Assembly (NCBI GenBank): GCA_020081605.1
Contig: JAHREC010000062.1
Span: 3,963,758 to 4,027,757, forward strand
Length of the DNA stretch: 64,000 bases
DNA from: Albifimbria verrucaria
Taxonomy: Eukaryota; Ascomycota; Sordariomycetes; Hypocreales; Stachybotryaceae
Direction: 5' to 3'
The notes below the pieces were generated by a model that saw only the letters and a program-made list of their open reading frames with translations, did not search any database and had not been told where the DNA came from. The position numbers and the translations under genes were made by a program. Below are positions 48,986 through 61,936 of the stretch, one piece after another (position 1 is the stretch's first letter; the number at the start of each line of letters is the position of its first letter).

Positions 48986-50210
48986 GTTAAATGTGCGGCC
49001 TCATCGGCTGCAAAAAACGGGGACGATTAATTACCCAAGGAGGAAGAACTATGAGAGATGGGGAACGGCTAGTCTTGTTAAGTTTCGTCTCATTTGAACG
49101 ATCAGGCTACACTAGGGGCGAGCAGGGAACCGGTTGAATGTAACCCTGCCATCCTCGCCCGGGAGTTGAGCCCTGTGACTCAAAGATGCAATCCTTCGGG
49201 GTTTAAGGGTCTAACGGTCGCACTCGAGCCCATCTCATGCAACCTGGAGTTCAGCCTCATGCACGGAATCTAGATTTGGCGGTGGTAAAGCTTACATATC
49301 TCGTATTCCTGAGCCACGTACTTCATAGTTGAGGCTGTTATCCCTGCAGGTAAGATCTGCCATTGAGTTTCCAGGTTTTCGAGCGGCACAGCTCACAGCC
49401 TCCTGCTTTTCACTGCCTTTCAATAGACTCTATCTTGTATGTAGACATCAATTACTTTGTCCCGTCATTACTCCTTATTCTAGTGTCTTGACATCCGTAC
49501 ATATACGCATAGTTCGCGACCTTTCTACACGCTGCATAATTTGATGTCACATCATAGCATAAATCCTAACAAATGCTTCACCTAGCCGGTACGTGAACGC
49601 TGCCTTGTGGATAGATTATGGGGCTCGCGTAGAACCCTGAGCTACTATGGTCCGTGCCATCTCTGGGGTTATTTTGAGCCAGTCCTTGGTCCAATGCCGT
49701 ATCCAGAATGATTGAGCCAGGCAACGATTGCGGTGGCTTGACTGGAGAGCATGGATTCCATTGGAGCAGAATTCAACCTATGATACTGCTACATGGTAAG
49801 CTTCTTATTTAACTTGCTACGCCGCGCGCCTGGATCAACGACCTCATTGGTCATGGGGTAATGTAGCACAAAATTTCGCCTACTTGGCGATTACAATAGA
49901 ACAATGGGCCTTGCTAAATAGAGCCTTAGAAATCTTCTGTGGTCTTTTTGGTTTATTGCATTATTATCAGAAACTCATTATGTTCCTAGCTGTCTACTCT
50001 TAAACACTGTATTGTTGAATATTGATTAGGATATCTGGGCCCAAGGTTTGCAACCATCAAAGAGTGCACTTAGGGTGGCAAACAACTTTGATTTGTACTT
50101 TGAATCCCTTCTTAAGGGAAGGATATCCTACATCTATCGATCTTCTTCGTCCTCAGCAACCCAATAAGCCTCCACCTCAGCAATACATGTCCTTGCAGGA
50201 ATCGTAACCG
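48986..50210. other. Intergenic, no gene recognised
   Basis: 1.2 kb with only short frames. Between the start of the lectin-like gene (minus) and the stop of the GH35 gene (minus). Confidence 0.5.
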
Positions 50211-51828
50211 CTATAGGAAACCTCCATAGTCGGGGTCATCATTGGGCATAATCATAAACTCTCCATGCCTCGTTTCATCACCATTAATGACTCTCAGCGT
50301 CGTCAAGTTACCGTTCTCGTCCACCTCCTTCTCCTCTGCGTGCAAAATACCAGCAAAAGTGGCCTCTTTGCGAACACTCTTGAAGCGCACATGAAATCCT
50401 CGTCCAACAAGAAGGAATTTGGCGTTACCAAGATGTATCAGCATGCCGCCTCCAGGGCCAGGCTTGCCAAAAACGAAGGCCCGCTCGACAATGACTTCTA
50501 TATCCCCAAAGACTTTGGTCCACTTCTCCCTGGATTTTCCGTCGACTTCCTCGTCAAAATAGAATCCCATACGGTCTTCTGGTCCGGCCTTCAGAAGATA
50601 GTCCTTTGTTTGTGCGAGTAACTTGTACTCTTTCCCCACCACTTCGGCGCCTGTGTCAATACCGAACGGACTTGCGCCTAGTGCACCATAGGTTGCGTAA
50701 GAAAGCCAGACACGGCGTGCGCCATTCTCATCCCGCCTCTGCTCTGGAATGAAGAGAGGGTTTCCTTGATCAGTGTAGTTGCGACACACAGACTCGTATT
50801 CGTGGAAGTAGAGGTCAGGTGCAAGGAAGTCAAGCGAAGGGGTGTTGTAGCGCCAAATATCAAGCACATGAGGACACGGGCCTCCAGAGGGATAGACTCC
50901 AGGGTCTGCTCCCCGCCAACTACGACAGGAACACCTCGAAGATCCAGCTGCGAAGGGTCATCAAAGTTGAGCCAAGTATTTGTGTACAGTGGGATGGGAT
51001 ACTCCTTCTTGCCGGCGGCCGCAACTTTGCCGACGTAAGTTGATATCAGGTGAGCCATAAAGGCTTCCTCAGCCGCCATTCGGGAACCGAAGATGGCCTC
51101 CCAGGAGTGATCACCGGAGCTAGGGACTTCCGGTACTCTCTTGATAAACTCAGGATGCAGTTTGGTAGATGACAAGTGCTGTAGGAGATCACTAGGGACA
51201 GGCTTAGCGTAGGCCTCATTGGCGCGTCTTGAGCGGTCACGAGAGTCGCCGAGAAGTCCTGTCTCATTCTGAACCTGAATCATGATAACGGTGTTGTATT
51301 CAGAATCGACTTCGGCGAGATGCTTCATAAGCGCGGCGAAAGCACGCTGATCAGCAGCACAAGCTTCCTCGCACAATGGTGAAATCATCTCAATGGTCTT
51401 CCTTACACCACCCGCCTCCATGACCTGCACGCGAGGGAACCGTTTGACATCGCGCCTGACCCAGGCTGGCGTATATGTTGAGATGCTGTTCTTGTACGTG
51501 CCGAACCAGAGCAACACGAGATGCATGTCATGCTCGCGTGCGCCGGCGAGAACGCGGTCGAGCTCTTCAAAATCAAACTCCCTTCACGAGGCTCGATGCT
51601 CTCCCAAGTCACCGCACCGAGAAGGGTGTTAATGGATTGCGCCTTCATAGCCGGCCATACTTCGCTCATGTACTTGGCTGAGCTCAGTGATGAGTTGTGT
51701 AGCTCGCCAGCGAGCATCAAGAAAGGACGGTCTTTGACAATGAGCTGTACATTTCCATTAGGGAAACGTTGTAGGTGCGGTAGCGAGCTACGGTGGCGGA
51801 TGGCTGGGGCTTCTTGATGGGCTGTCAT
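50211..51828 (-). CDS. GH35 beta-galactosidase-like protein with C-terminal DUF5597-type domain, two frame breaks
   Basis: The start MTAHQEAPAI precedes FLMLAGELHNSSLSSAKYM, the first GH35 strand. WPAMKAQSINTLLGAVTWESIEPREG follows, then HLVLLWFGTYKN and YNTVIMIQVQNETG, whose Gln-Asn-Glu is the acid/base region. IPLYTNTWLNF and SLDFLAPDLYF come next. No signal peptide is seen, so the enzyme is probably intracellular, which fits uptake of disaccharide by a nearby permease. The C-terminal half has VWLSYATYGALGASPFGID. Breaks: one base missing at the run 51580-51582 and another near 50871-50873. GH35 enzymes hydrolyse terminal beta-galactose, and the DUF5597 type is poorly characterised. Confidence 0.8.
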
Positions 51829-52385
51829 CTTGAGATGCGAACAATAAGGAATGATTGTGACTGCTTTCTTCTCTCACTAATCTCGAGGGGTGCAAACTGG
51901 GTAGAAATAAGCCATGGGGATTCAACCCAACGATCGGCGACCGGAGTTGAAGACCCATCTACAACACCACTCCCCACACTCTTACTGGAGCTGGCACTCC
52001 GACCCCATCTTGTTTATTGGTGGATCCGGGGTAGGGGCTCGGATTTACTTCGCATCCCACGTCTATACGGAGCAAGGCCGGTGATCGCGAGCGCTAAGTG
52101 GAGTTGTCACATCCGAGATAAATCCAGACCATCGGATAACGTGACACGGACATTAACGATACTAGTGAGGTCCTAGAAGGTTAAACAGCTCGTGTATTCA
52201 TGCTAATGAACTAGTTAACGAACAGTAAAGAAATTCGCCAGAGTAGTCCATTTTGGACCATTAACATCAAATATGTTCTCCTAGAATAGCTCTCGCCCAT
52301 GTCATGAAGCATTATAAACATGTCCTCGAGTTGAGTCGCGCAATGAACTTCCACTTGGGAGAAGTGAATATACGATCTTCATTAT
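51829..52385. other. Intergenic between GH35 and the regulator
   Basis: The upstream region of GH35 on one side, the 3' side of the regulator on the other. No Zn2Cys6-type CGG-Nx-CCG pair was identified with confidence. Confidence 0.4.
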
Positions 52386-54202
52386 TCATACTACTGTTCC
52401 TGGACTGTGAATTGCTTTCAGACCAGCCCAGCAATCTAGGTCCTCCAGCTTTCGAAGCACTCTTTCCAGCTTTTCCCGGGCGTTTCCGACCGAAGAATCC
52501 ACCCGGTCTGTGGCGACCACTTGTTCTAAATATGCAGCTCCAATGTCCCGGATTTTCGGCACCAGGCTACTTCCGTTGGCGTCGAACACGGTCGGTGGAA
52601 GACGATAGAGTATCTCCAGCAAGTCGTCCACAATCCGTTGGTGTTCGGCCGCAGTTGTCGCAGTGGGGCCGTATTTCTGCAATATATTAGACCGAATGTG
52701 GAGACTTGCGACAAATATGTTGGCGATTTGTACGTCGTGGCCGTATGTAATATTATGAGGCCGGGATAGACCGCCTCTCCATCGTAGCTCCGGTGGCAAG
52801 CAATCGATGACGTGCTGAATTTTCTCAAGATACAATCTAATAAGGTCTTCAGGGCTTTGCCCGTCGTGATTCAAAGACTGGGCTTCATGCCATATCAAAA
52901 ACAGGTCGCTGAGGCTGTTCAACCCTGGCACATATGACGTTGTTTCCCATGCCAGCGCGGAGTTTCTGCTATTGAGTTTGGGCCAGGTTCTTTGTCTGGG
53001 TCCAGTTGCTCATCAGTAAATGCTTGTGGTCTGAGAGAGCTCATGTTCTCCTGGTGGGATACGAGGACGATGGCAAGGCGACCAAATAGGTCAGCACTCC
53101 TATAACATCATCAGTTTAGCTTATAGAACCTTGTGGAAACCCCATTCTTCGATTTACTCACTCTGCTGCTGCAAACAAAAGCCAGTATAACCGACGAAGC
53201 ATCTGTTGCTCAATCTCGGTTCGTATGTGCCTGAGAGTTGAATAACAGGTATCTAGCTCCTGCGGCGGCCCCGGTCAGAGCGTCGTAGCAACGCATATCG
53301 CTCATGCCACCCTCAGCATACGTGTTGATAGATACCCCAATGTTATACATGGCGATGCACCAATCCACAGAATAGGAGGGTTTCATGACACTGCGCCGCA
53401 GTAGTTGATGCTCTTCTATGAAATCCACACATTTGCTCACGGTCAAGGGTCCATAGTCACCCTCGGCAATGTGGCTATTGTTGCTGCACATACACTCACA
53501 ACCAATGCGCAAAAAGTAGTGTCAGTGTCCGCCTTGCCTGCATTCAGTCGTCGCATGAATCGCCTACGAAGTAGAATTGGTGCGACGGCATGGATCTTGT
53601 CGAACCAATCGTTGAGAATGCAAATGATGGTCTCGATATGGGCAAGCAGCGATAACCGGAAACCTGCGGGTAAAGTTGTAGGTGTAGCAGCAGTGCATAG
53701 TGGGCTTGTTGTTGAGTGCGTTGAAGATACAGCTCCAGGGAGAGTCCAACAACTGGCAGAGGTGACTGTGGCACATGCGAAATCTCGGCAACTGGGCTTG
53801 TGACGGCCTCTGAGGCAACTAGAGTAGAATATCTAGAGAAGTTAGTTAGATACGTTTCAAGGACTGCATTAACCTGGTATTCCAGCCTCAAGACATGCCT
53901 GTTTGGTGGTCCACGCCTCCGCCTTGGACGGTCATGTGTACATCGAATGCTCAAGAACGCACACCCACGACAACGTGATTCTCCAGCTGGGTAGATACAC
54001 TAATAATGTTAATACTTGCTGCATATAATCGCATCGGCATGTGGGGTTGCGGCACCTTGACCTTGCGGGCGCGACATGCGTCACAAGCATTCTGGTTCCG
54101 GCCAGGTCTGTGGGCAGCCTGGGAGAAGCGTGGTGGTGACTCCGGCCCAGTGTGAGGGCTCTCGGCAATACTGCTCTGCATAGACTTTGATATTGAAGCC
54201 AA
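52386..54202 (-). CDS. Zn2Cys6 fungal transcription factor, several frame breaks
   Basis: The start MASISKSMQSS is followed by the zinc cluster: CDACRARKVK in the first frame and RCRGCAFLSIRC in the next exon, then a basic linker RPRRRRGPPNRH. The middle domain gives GFRLSLLAHIETIICILN, WFDKIHAVAPILLRRRF, ECVDFIEEHQLLRRS-like sequence, and DWCIAMYNIGVSINTYAEGG. The end has NSLSDLFLIWHEAQSL, GHDVQIANIFVASLHIRSN and IRDIGAAYLEQV. This is a fungal-specific factor of sugar or quinate regulator style. Breaks occur at the third Cys of the cluster, near 53460-53475, in the region 53235-53260 and near 52955-52990. Divergent from the transporter, so it likely controls it and GH35. Confidence 0.75.
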
Positions 54203-54874
54203 AGGATATATCTCGGATCGTCAATCCGATCGTCAAGACTTGGGCGAGACAATAGCAACTTCAATCAACTTCCGAAGACGAAGCGAAAGAGACACAAAAG
54301 GCTCAACGTTTCTGGGAGAAACCTCGGATTTTCGGAACAGACTAATGCCTATAGCTCCAAATTGTACGCAGAAACTTCGGACTTACACCAATAGTGGAAT
54401 AAGCTCGCAAGCCAAGCGGCTTCATGACTAGCCTAGTCTACTATATCCCCACAGTCAGGAGCCCAGTTAGACTACCGGGCCATCATGCCACGCGCTCAAC
54501 CTTGGAGTAATGACCCTTCATCCTCGTCTTGTCACATATTCTACCTACCGGCAGCGTGGTCACTCCATGCTCTCCATGCTCTCGATCTCCACCGGCTTCC
54601 AACCCCACGGGAAAGCCTACAGTCGCGCCAATAGCGGCAGCGAGTGGCGGGGGCTAATTCTATAGAAGGCTAACGAGTCCTTTATTGAGCGTCAGGTTGT
54701 TGTGCAGCTCGTACGTTTCATCCGGTTCGTGACCGAGCACACATACACAATGCAGTGACGCCTGGTCGAATCATAAATACTGCCCAAAAGAACGACCATT
54801 CCGACATCCCTCTGGTCAGTCAGTCTTCAGCCCCGGCTGTTCTGAGGCAGTTTGCTACAAAGACACATCACAAC
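54203..54874. promoter_or_regulatory. Shared promoter of the regulator and the sugar transporter
   Basis: 670 bp between two divergent starts, consistent with joint regulation. No operator motif was identified by eye. Confidence 0.5.
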
Positions 54875-56628
54875 ATGGCTTCCAAGACCAATAACGACAC
54901 CAAGACCGACCATGTCGACTTTGCTGTCGACCATCATGTTGCCCCTCAAGGGTCAGATCTTCCATTTTGGAAGCAACCAGAGCTGCGCAAACTATACGGC
55001 ATGATGGTCTTTCTGTTCCTAGGTTCGACTACTCTGGGATACGATGGTAGTTTACTCAATGGTTTGCAGACTATGGAGTCGTGGAGAAACTGTAAGTACC
55101 ATTGCTTTCATTTCCACTGCTGCCTATGTAGCTCAACTTAACCTCCTCGATGCAGACTTTGATAGCCCAACGGGCAGTCGTCTTGGAATCTTTGGAGCCA
55201 TGCCTGGCTTCGGAGGTCTTTTCGCTCTGCTCTTCGCCCCTTACATCGCCGACGGTTTTGGTCGTAAGCGTGGTACCGCCATTGGCGCTGCTTTCGTCGT
55301 CTTCGGGGCTTTGCTTCAGTCCTTTTCTGCAGCTTCGCCAGCTTCCAAGCGCGACGGAATGTACTTGTCCGGTCGATTCATAATGGGTCTTGGATCCAAC
55401 ATCTCCAACGGAACCTGCCCACTCCTCATTACTGAGGTTTCTCACCCTAAGCATCGAGGCAAGATTACAACTATATACAACACCTTGTGGTATTTGGGAG
55501 CCATCATCGCAGCATGGACATGTTTCGGCACTCTACAAAACCAGACAGGAAATATCCAGTGGAGGTTGCCAACAGGTCTGCAATGTCTGATGCCCGGTAT
55601 CCAGCTCCTCGCAGTGTGGTTCCTACCTGAAAGTCCCAGATGGCTTATCAGTAAGGGTAAAGAAGACGAGGCACGCCGTGTACTGGTCAAGTACCATGGC
55701 AATGGCAACGAGAACGACGAGTTCGTACAGTGGGAGTATTCGGAGATCCTAAACACACTGCGATTGGAGCAGGAGACATCAAAGAACGGCTGGGCAGAAC
55801 TTGTGAGAACTAAAGGTAATCGCAAGCGTTGCGCCTTGATCATTGCTACCGCCATCTTTTCGCAGTGCAGTGGAAACGGTTTGGTTTCCTACTATGTAAG
55901 TTGTCTCGTTTTGACCTGACTCACATCAAGCTAATCAAGCATGCTAGCTCGCCGCGGTGCTTAACACCATTGGAATCAAAGAGTAAGTCATCGATATTGC
56001 CATTTTTATGATCAGGACAACTGCTGACAGTCCGGTCTACAATAGTTCGATCACCCAGGCTTACATCAACGGCGGTCTTACCATCTGGTGTTGGCTGGTT
56101 TCCTCATCGCCGCTTTCTTCGTCGATCGTGTCGGTCGCAGAACACTATTCTTAATTGCAGGTGTTGGCATGCTTGTCTCTTTCTCCATATGGACGGCATG
56201 TAGCGCTGTATATGCCAAAACCGAGTCTGCTTCTGCAGGTATCGCCGTAGTGGCTATGATCTTCCTCTTCTACGGAACGGCCGGTGCAGCATGGCCGGGA
56301 CTTACGGTCTCGTACACGGTCGAGATCCTGCCATACAACATTCGCGCCAAGGGATTGACGCTGTGCTTCTGTTTCACTGCCCTGAGTGGTGTCTTCAACC
56401 AGTGGGTGAACCCGCTTGGTTTAGAGGCGCTGGAGTGGCGTTTTTACTTTGTGTATATTGCAATGTAAGCCCCCAGGAATCCCCTTGCCTTTTTCGAGAG
56501 CTAACCGATGCAGTCTGGTAATTGAATGCTTGGTTATCTATTTCTATTTTGTCGAGACCAAGGGTCCAACGCTGGAGGAAATTGCGGTTTTGTTTGATGG
56601 AGAAGACTCAGCAGCAGGTGTTGCCTGA
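54875..56628 (+). CDS. MFS sugar transporter, lactose-permease-like, one frame break
   Basis: Five exons: 54875-55091, 55156-55895, 55948-55982, 56046-56464 and 56514-56628. Introns have GTAAGT-type donors. Sugar-porter landmarks: YDGSLLNGLQTM, NYFDSPTGS, FGRKRGTAIGA, GRFIMGLGSNI, PESPRWLISKGKEDEARRVL, SITQAYINGGL, FVDRVGRRTLF and the C-terminal VETKGPTLEEI. Fungal lactose/galactoside permeases share this style. The frame breaks near 56080-56090, one base missing between YINGGLTIW and LAGFLIAAFF. It would bring in a disaccharide at the plasma membrane for the intracellular GH35 enzyme. Confidence 0.85.
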
Positions 56629-57431
56629 GCTCAAGCGGATGGGAAGATGGGAGAAATAATGGATAAGAAGAACGCGAACGACCCTTGATAGCAAGGTTCA
56701 AGTTTGGTACCTGCATCCATACAGTTGTAATAGTGGAAACTATCGAAGGGACCTTTGGTTACAGTCTCTTTGGTAAAGAAATATATGTGTAAAGAATAAT
56801 GATCATGGCAGCTTCTTGGGGAGTTATTGATAACCTTGTGGCTATAAGATAAGCCATAATATATGCCTGAAAATAGAAACCCAATCGCTTCGAATATGCA
56901 ATTGTAGCACAAAATCAGGCTTCGCGTATCTGATCATCAAGTACAACATAGTAACATTGGAGTTAGAAGCTCGGAATGACCGATTTGTAACGTTGGTAAA
57001 CTATTCAAGGGCTGACTGGTGAGGGTCACAAGGCTGACTAGGGGCAATCATGCTAGCACAGAGTGCTGGGATTAACACCAATAACTTAACCTCTGGATTG
57101 GACATTCACAGCTAAAAAGCAACCCCAAAAATAAATGTAAAATGCAACCCACACTTCAGCTACACTTCAGCTGAATCTGCCTCGTGGCGCAGCAGACAGC
57201 CATACGCGGGTAGACGGGAACAAAACAACCCAGCCCCTTGGCTAGACGATAAGCCAAAGGCTAGACTTCTCAATATTCATGATGAGAATGCCGCGAATTT
57301 CCCTAGGGTTGAGCGATATAGAAGCGCTACTACAGCGGTAGATTTGAGACTCGACCTGGATTGGATGCAGTTGAATCGGAGGCTGCAGATAGTATCAGGA
57401 CACCTTTGCTTCCATAAGACAGCATTTCCAA
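56629..57431. other. Intergenic, no gene recognised
   Basis: The 3' side of the transporter and the promoter of the next HET gene. Short frames only. Confidence 0.5.
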
Positions 57432-59620
57432 ATGGCCAAAGTATCGAGAGCCCAGGACAAAAATGTGACTTCTGGATTTGGTCCACAGTCTGGTCAAAGA
57501 TACACCTATGAGTCACTACCGACCCGCACATCTATACGGGTCATTGAATGGCCGCGTGAGCTGGTAGCTACCACAGATCTACGTTGCAGCCTTCGTTTCA
57601 TAGACCTAGACGATCCCGATCGGCCTGAATTTAGTGCCCTATCCTACACTTGGGGCGGCTACAATGGGGTGGAGGCGGACGATACCGAAGCGCTCGAGTC
57701 GCTTTACACTAATACTATTGTCTGTGACGGTCAGCTTCTCAGAGTGACGGAGAATGCACATCGTGCTCTTTGTGAGCTTCGATGGCGTGGCAGAGCCCAC
57801 TTATTCTGGGTAGACGCCGTGTGCATCAATCAAGATGATGTCGAAGAACGGAATTCACAGGTTGCTTTGATGGGTCAAATATACGCCAGCGCCGTCCGGG
57901 CAATGATCTGGTTGGGAGATGACGACAAGGCCGCCGAGGACGTCTTCAACCTTGCGGTAAGGGTGGTGAGCCGCAAAGATAATGATGATCGGCTCATAGA
58001 CGTGCCAAGAATGGATCAAGACATCGAGTTGCAACGCTTCTTCAGTCTCGACCCAACAGAAGCGACGGTCAAAGCCCTACTTTCAGTCGTGGTGTTCTTC
58101 GCAAGGCCTTGGTTCCAGCGCCTCTGGGTTGTACAAGAAGCAGTCATGGCTAAGAATTTGTACGTCATCTGTGGAAAGCACACCTATGACTGGGAGGCTC
58201 TCGTCAGGCTGGCCCATATGGATTACCCTCTGCCGTTACCAAAGGGTACTGCAATAGAGGATACTGCGCGAAGAGGGTTCCGTGGCCTGAACCAGATGCG
58301 GTTGATCTCGTCAATGCGCCATGAGCACGGTTTGACGGACATGGTTCATAAGTTTGGCTCACGTTCATCGAAGGAGAAGTTTGCGGCAACATTAGGAATC
58401 ATGATTGCTGCGTTTAGCGACACCTTGGCCAGCGATAGTCGAGATCGTGTCTTTGCTCCTCTTGCTATTACCAACCGTCTTTGCCATGATGAACTAGAAG
58501 GAAATAATGCTCTTGGGCTTTTGGTACCAAATTATGCGGACACGGTGGAGACAACATTCTTGAAAGCTGCATTGTTTATTCTTGAGCAATCTCCATCGCT
58601 GTACATCCTAAGTCTTTGCAGAGGGAGCAGGACTTCACTCTCGTCAGAAATACCTACCTGGGTCCCCGACTTTCGTGTACGTTCCGTTCAGCGATCTATC
58701 TCTTCGTTGATACCTGGCCATGCAACAACACATTGGACGCCTTACCGCCAGTGTAAGTAATCAATTTTAGGATATGCTAGTTTTGAAACGGTTCTAACAC
58801 TCAATGGCAGTGATCCAAGACTTATATCGCCCGCGACTAAAGGTGAAAGGTCATTTCTTTGGACGCGTCCAACGCGTGACGGCTTCTATTTATGAGCTAA
58901 TTAAAGCTGATGAGATACTTTCACTACTCTCATTCACATCAGAAGCGAAAAACAACCCAAAGATATCGGACGATACTTTATGGGAAATGATGCACTATTT
59001 GATAACGTCACAATACCGACAGATATGGCATGGACAGTTTCATGTCTGGCTATCATTCAAGTTAACCACCGCCTTGTTCAAAGGAACTGCAACCTTTGAA
59101 GATTTCCACGCCTTCTTACTTCATAGTTACAAGAACGTAAACCGAAGTCTCGCAGAAAAGCAAATCGAGTCGCTTGGTAGTCTTCGACAAGCAATGGAGT
59201 ACCTTCAAGACCATCCTCATATTAAATTTGGACAATTTTTGAAGCTCCAATCACGTTCTGGCCAGGACTTGACGTGCGCCATCCGACATATTATTGGCAA
59301 TGCAGAACAAGATTACCCGAGTCTTCTAGGCAAAATGGCTTGAATCAGGCCATGACCTTTCAATCTTTCATCATACCCGTCATAGCAGACCGCATGCTGA
59401 TTGAAATTGGAAACGGGATCATCGCTTTAGCTCCAGCCGGTACCAAAGAAGGCGACAGCGTCTGGTTTCTGAGTGGCGCAGCAGCTCCATTCGTTCTACG
59501 CTCTGATCAACACGATGACTTCTTCAGTGTTGTTGGAGAAGCTTTATCCCTTGCTATATGGATGGCGAAATCAGCTCGGCGAAGAAGGAAGCCGATTTGC
59601 ACAGTCTGTACTTGGTTTAG
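57432..59620 (+). CDS. HET-domain protein (4), frame breaks only near the C-terminus
   Basis: Exon 1 (57432-58752) is intact and carries the whole HET domain: FSALSYTWGG, LFWVDAVCINQDD, WFQRLWVVQEA, and SDSRDRVFAPLAIT. An intron (58753-58810, GTAAGT..CAG) leads to exon 2, which ends with GDSVWFLSGAAAPFVLR, GEA..IPCYMDGE-type ending usual for long HET proteins. Breaks of one base fall at 59316-59318 and 59543-59545; in the preferred path the stop is 59618-59620. Total about 710 residues. The intact domain makes this gene a strong candidate for function. Confidence 0.85.
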
Positions 59621-60314
59621 GTTTCATTTATGTTTGGCAGTCCATTTGCAGTCTTACGTTCACCACAAAAGATCAACCTGAAAGTCAGCAGTTCAAATTG
59701 GCTAGTTACGACCTTGTCAAAATCGATCAAGAGCTAGTTGATGAGTGCCACAAGTTTGACTGAAGCAGTTCTTTGCGCTAAAACTTGATACAACTTAGAA
59801 GCACCACTGCCGCTACAGGCTTGTCCATCTGCGTGTGTCTCATGCGGCACGCATCGTAGGCATGGGAATGCTTATGAGCCGCTGCCGATGCAGACATCAT
59901 GTCGTACTATTGAATAGCCACATAAACTGGTATCCACTACAAGCCTGCGCTGCAGCTTCGCACTTCATTGATTCATGATTTCGGCTGGTTTAGCCTCACT
60001 GTTTCATCTTACGTTTGAGATGGCAGAGATGTCGAAAATAATATCACGGATCAAAGATTTGGTACTATTTACCCCGTACGTAACATCTCGAGTCATCTTG
60101 AAACAGTGCTCTAAATAGCAAGAGCCGCGGTGACGGATTTATGCAATGTGAATCCTTCTCCAGCGCCTATTGCATTAAGAGTGCACCTGTCAGAATCCAC
60201 ACACTAAGGTGGGATGGTGCGGGCATGTTCATGGGTGCCCTATTTCTGTCCGTAGACCAATCCTCGAAGCTCCAAACTCGGTGAGATTCGCCAGAATCAG
60301 GCGCAAAGTCGAAA
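59621..60314. other. Intergenic, promoter of the next HET gene
   Basis: No frame of note; upstream sequence of the HET-D/E-type gene. Confidence 0.5.
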
Positions 60315-61936
60315 ATGAGGCTAATTGACACGCAAAGCCTTCAGGTGACCGAGTTCAGCGACGTATGGTCTGCCCCAATCTATGTGATCCTGTCTCATCG
60401 ATGGGGGTCTGAAGAGGTCACTCTTCAGGACATGGAGAAGTTTCCACGACCGGCCAGGTTAACTGCGCGCCAAGGCTATAAGAAAATTGAAGACTTTTGT
60501 CGAATAGCACGTGAGAGAGGATTTCGATATGGATGGGTTGACACCTGCTGCATTGATAAGACAAGTAGCACTGAGCTGTCAGAGGCCATCAACTCGATGT
60601 TCGAGTGGTATGAGCGCTCTATCGCCTGTTATGTACACCTCTCAGATGCGGAAACGAGAGATGATATTCTTCAGAGCGATTGGTTTACTAGAGGCTGGAC
60701 CCTTCAGGAACTCATTGCTCCTAAACGGGTTATTTTCTTTAGTTCATCGTGGGTTCCCATCGGTACCAAAGCAAGCTTAGGGAAAGAAATTGAGGAGAAG
60801 CACGGCGTACCAAATGGTGCATTTAGCATCAACGACCATGAAATGTGGAGTACCAGCCAAATCCTCTCTTGGGCTGCAAAAGACGAACAACTCGCGTCGA
60901 AGATCGGGCATACTCGCTTCTTGGCCTTCTTCGCGTCAACATGCCACTTATTTACGGCGAGGGTATGAAAGCCCTGATTCGGCTACAGCAAGAAGTAATA
61001 AAGAAATCCGCAGACCAGTCCATATTTGCATGGACTGGCCAGAGCATATTCGGTTACTTTGCCGATAACCTGCGAAATTTTGAAGACTGTAGCAATATCG
61101 TGGCGGAAGAATCCTCAGAGTTCCAAATTACGAATCGAGGCCTCCGCATTGAGCTACCATTGGTGCCCACGGGATATGGCTCTTTCGACGGTATCCTCGC
61201 ATGCCGCGACAAGACAACAAACGACCGCATTAAAATTCCGTTGGTAAGGACGAAGTCAGGCAGGTTCCATCGGTTTCTGAGCCATGACAATATGTACTAC
61301 CCTGCGTCAAAACAAATACCAACGCCCGAAGTAATTTACATTACTGAACCTCGGAGAGGACACCCAGACAAAGGGCACTATCAGGACCATTACTGGGGCA
61401 TCGATGATATACACCACATTCAAGTAGATTTTGCCTCGCTATTGCATGTTGGTTTTGAGCTTGAAGACTACGCCGCCTGGGACAGTCGGCCATACCACAT
61501 ATTTGGCAGCCCGATTGTGTGGGGATTCAAGAGCAACTCGTTGTGCGAACTTCCAGTGCCGAACTTGGGAATATATGCTGGATTACACTTCACCCACCCG
61601 CAAAACTCAATTCGGTTATTGGTTATGACTGGGGCGGAAAATAACAAGCATTGGTTACATATCGATGAATTAACAGACAAGGATGAGAGCTTGGATGCTG
61701 TGATCAAGTCTTACTATTGCTCCTGCAGGTCGCCTGACGGCTACTCACAGGAGGATTTTGACAAGGAAATAACAGTAGATCAGCGACGAAGCCAACAAGT
61801 CTCGGAAGGAAAGGATGTTTCAATTGCGACTACCAATAATGGAACAGTTGTTGTGGGCCGCCTCGAGCCAAGAGACATTGATGAGAGAATTAAGATGTTT
61901 ATAAATTTAAGTGTAGATGCTACGAAAAATCACTGA
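60315..61936 (+). CDS. HET-domain protein (5), HET-D/E-type, one frame break
   Basis: The start MRLIDTQSLQVTEFSD is the classical beginning of HET-E/HET-D-like proteins. VILSHRWGSEEVTLQDM follows, then YGWVDTCCIDKTSSTELSEA, WFTRGWTLQELIAPK, and, after the break, RRTTRVEDRAYSLLGLLRVN and MPLIYGEGMKALIRLQQEV. In Podospora HET-E the N-terminal HET domain is followed by NACHT and WD40; here the remaining 300 residues have no NACHT P-loop, so this is a HET-only relative. One A is missing at 60878-60881. Length 540 residues. Confidence 0.85.
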
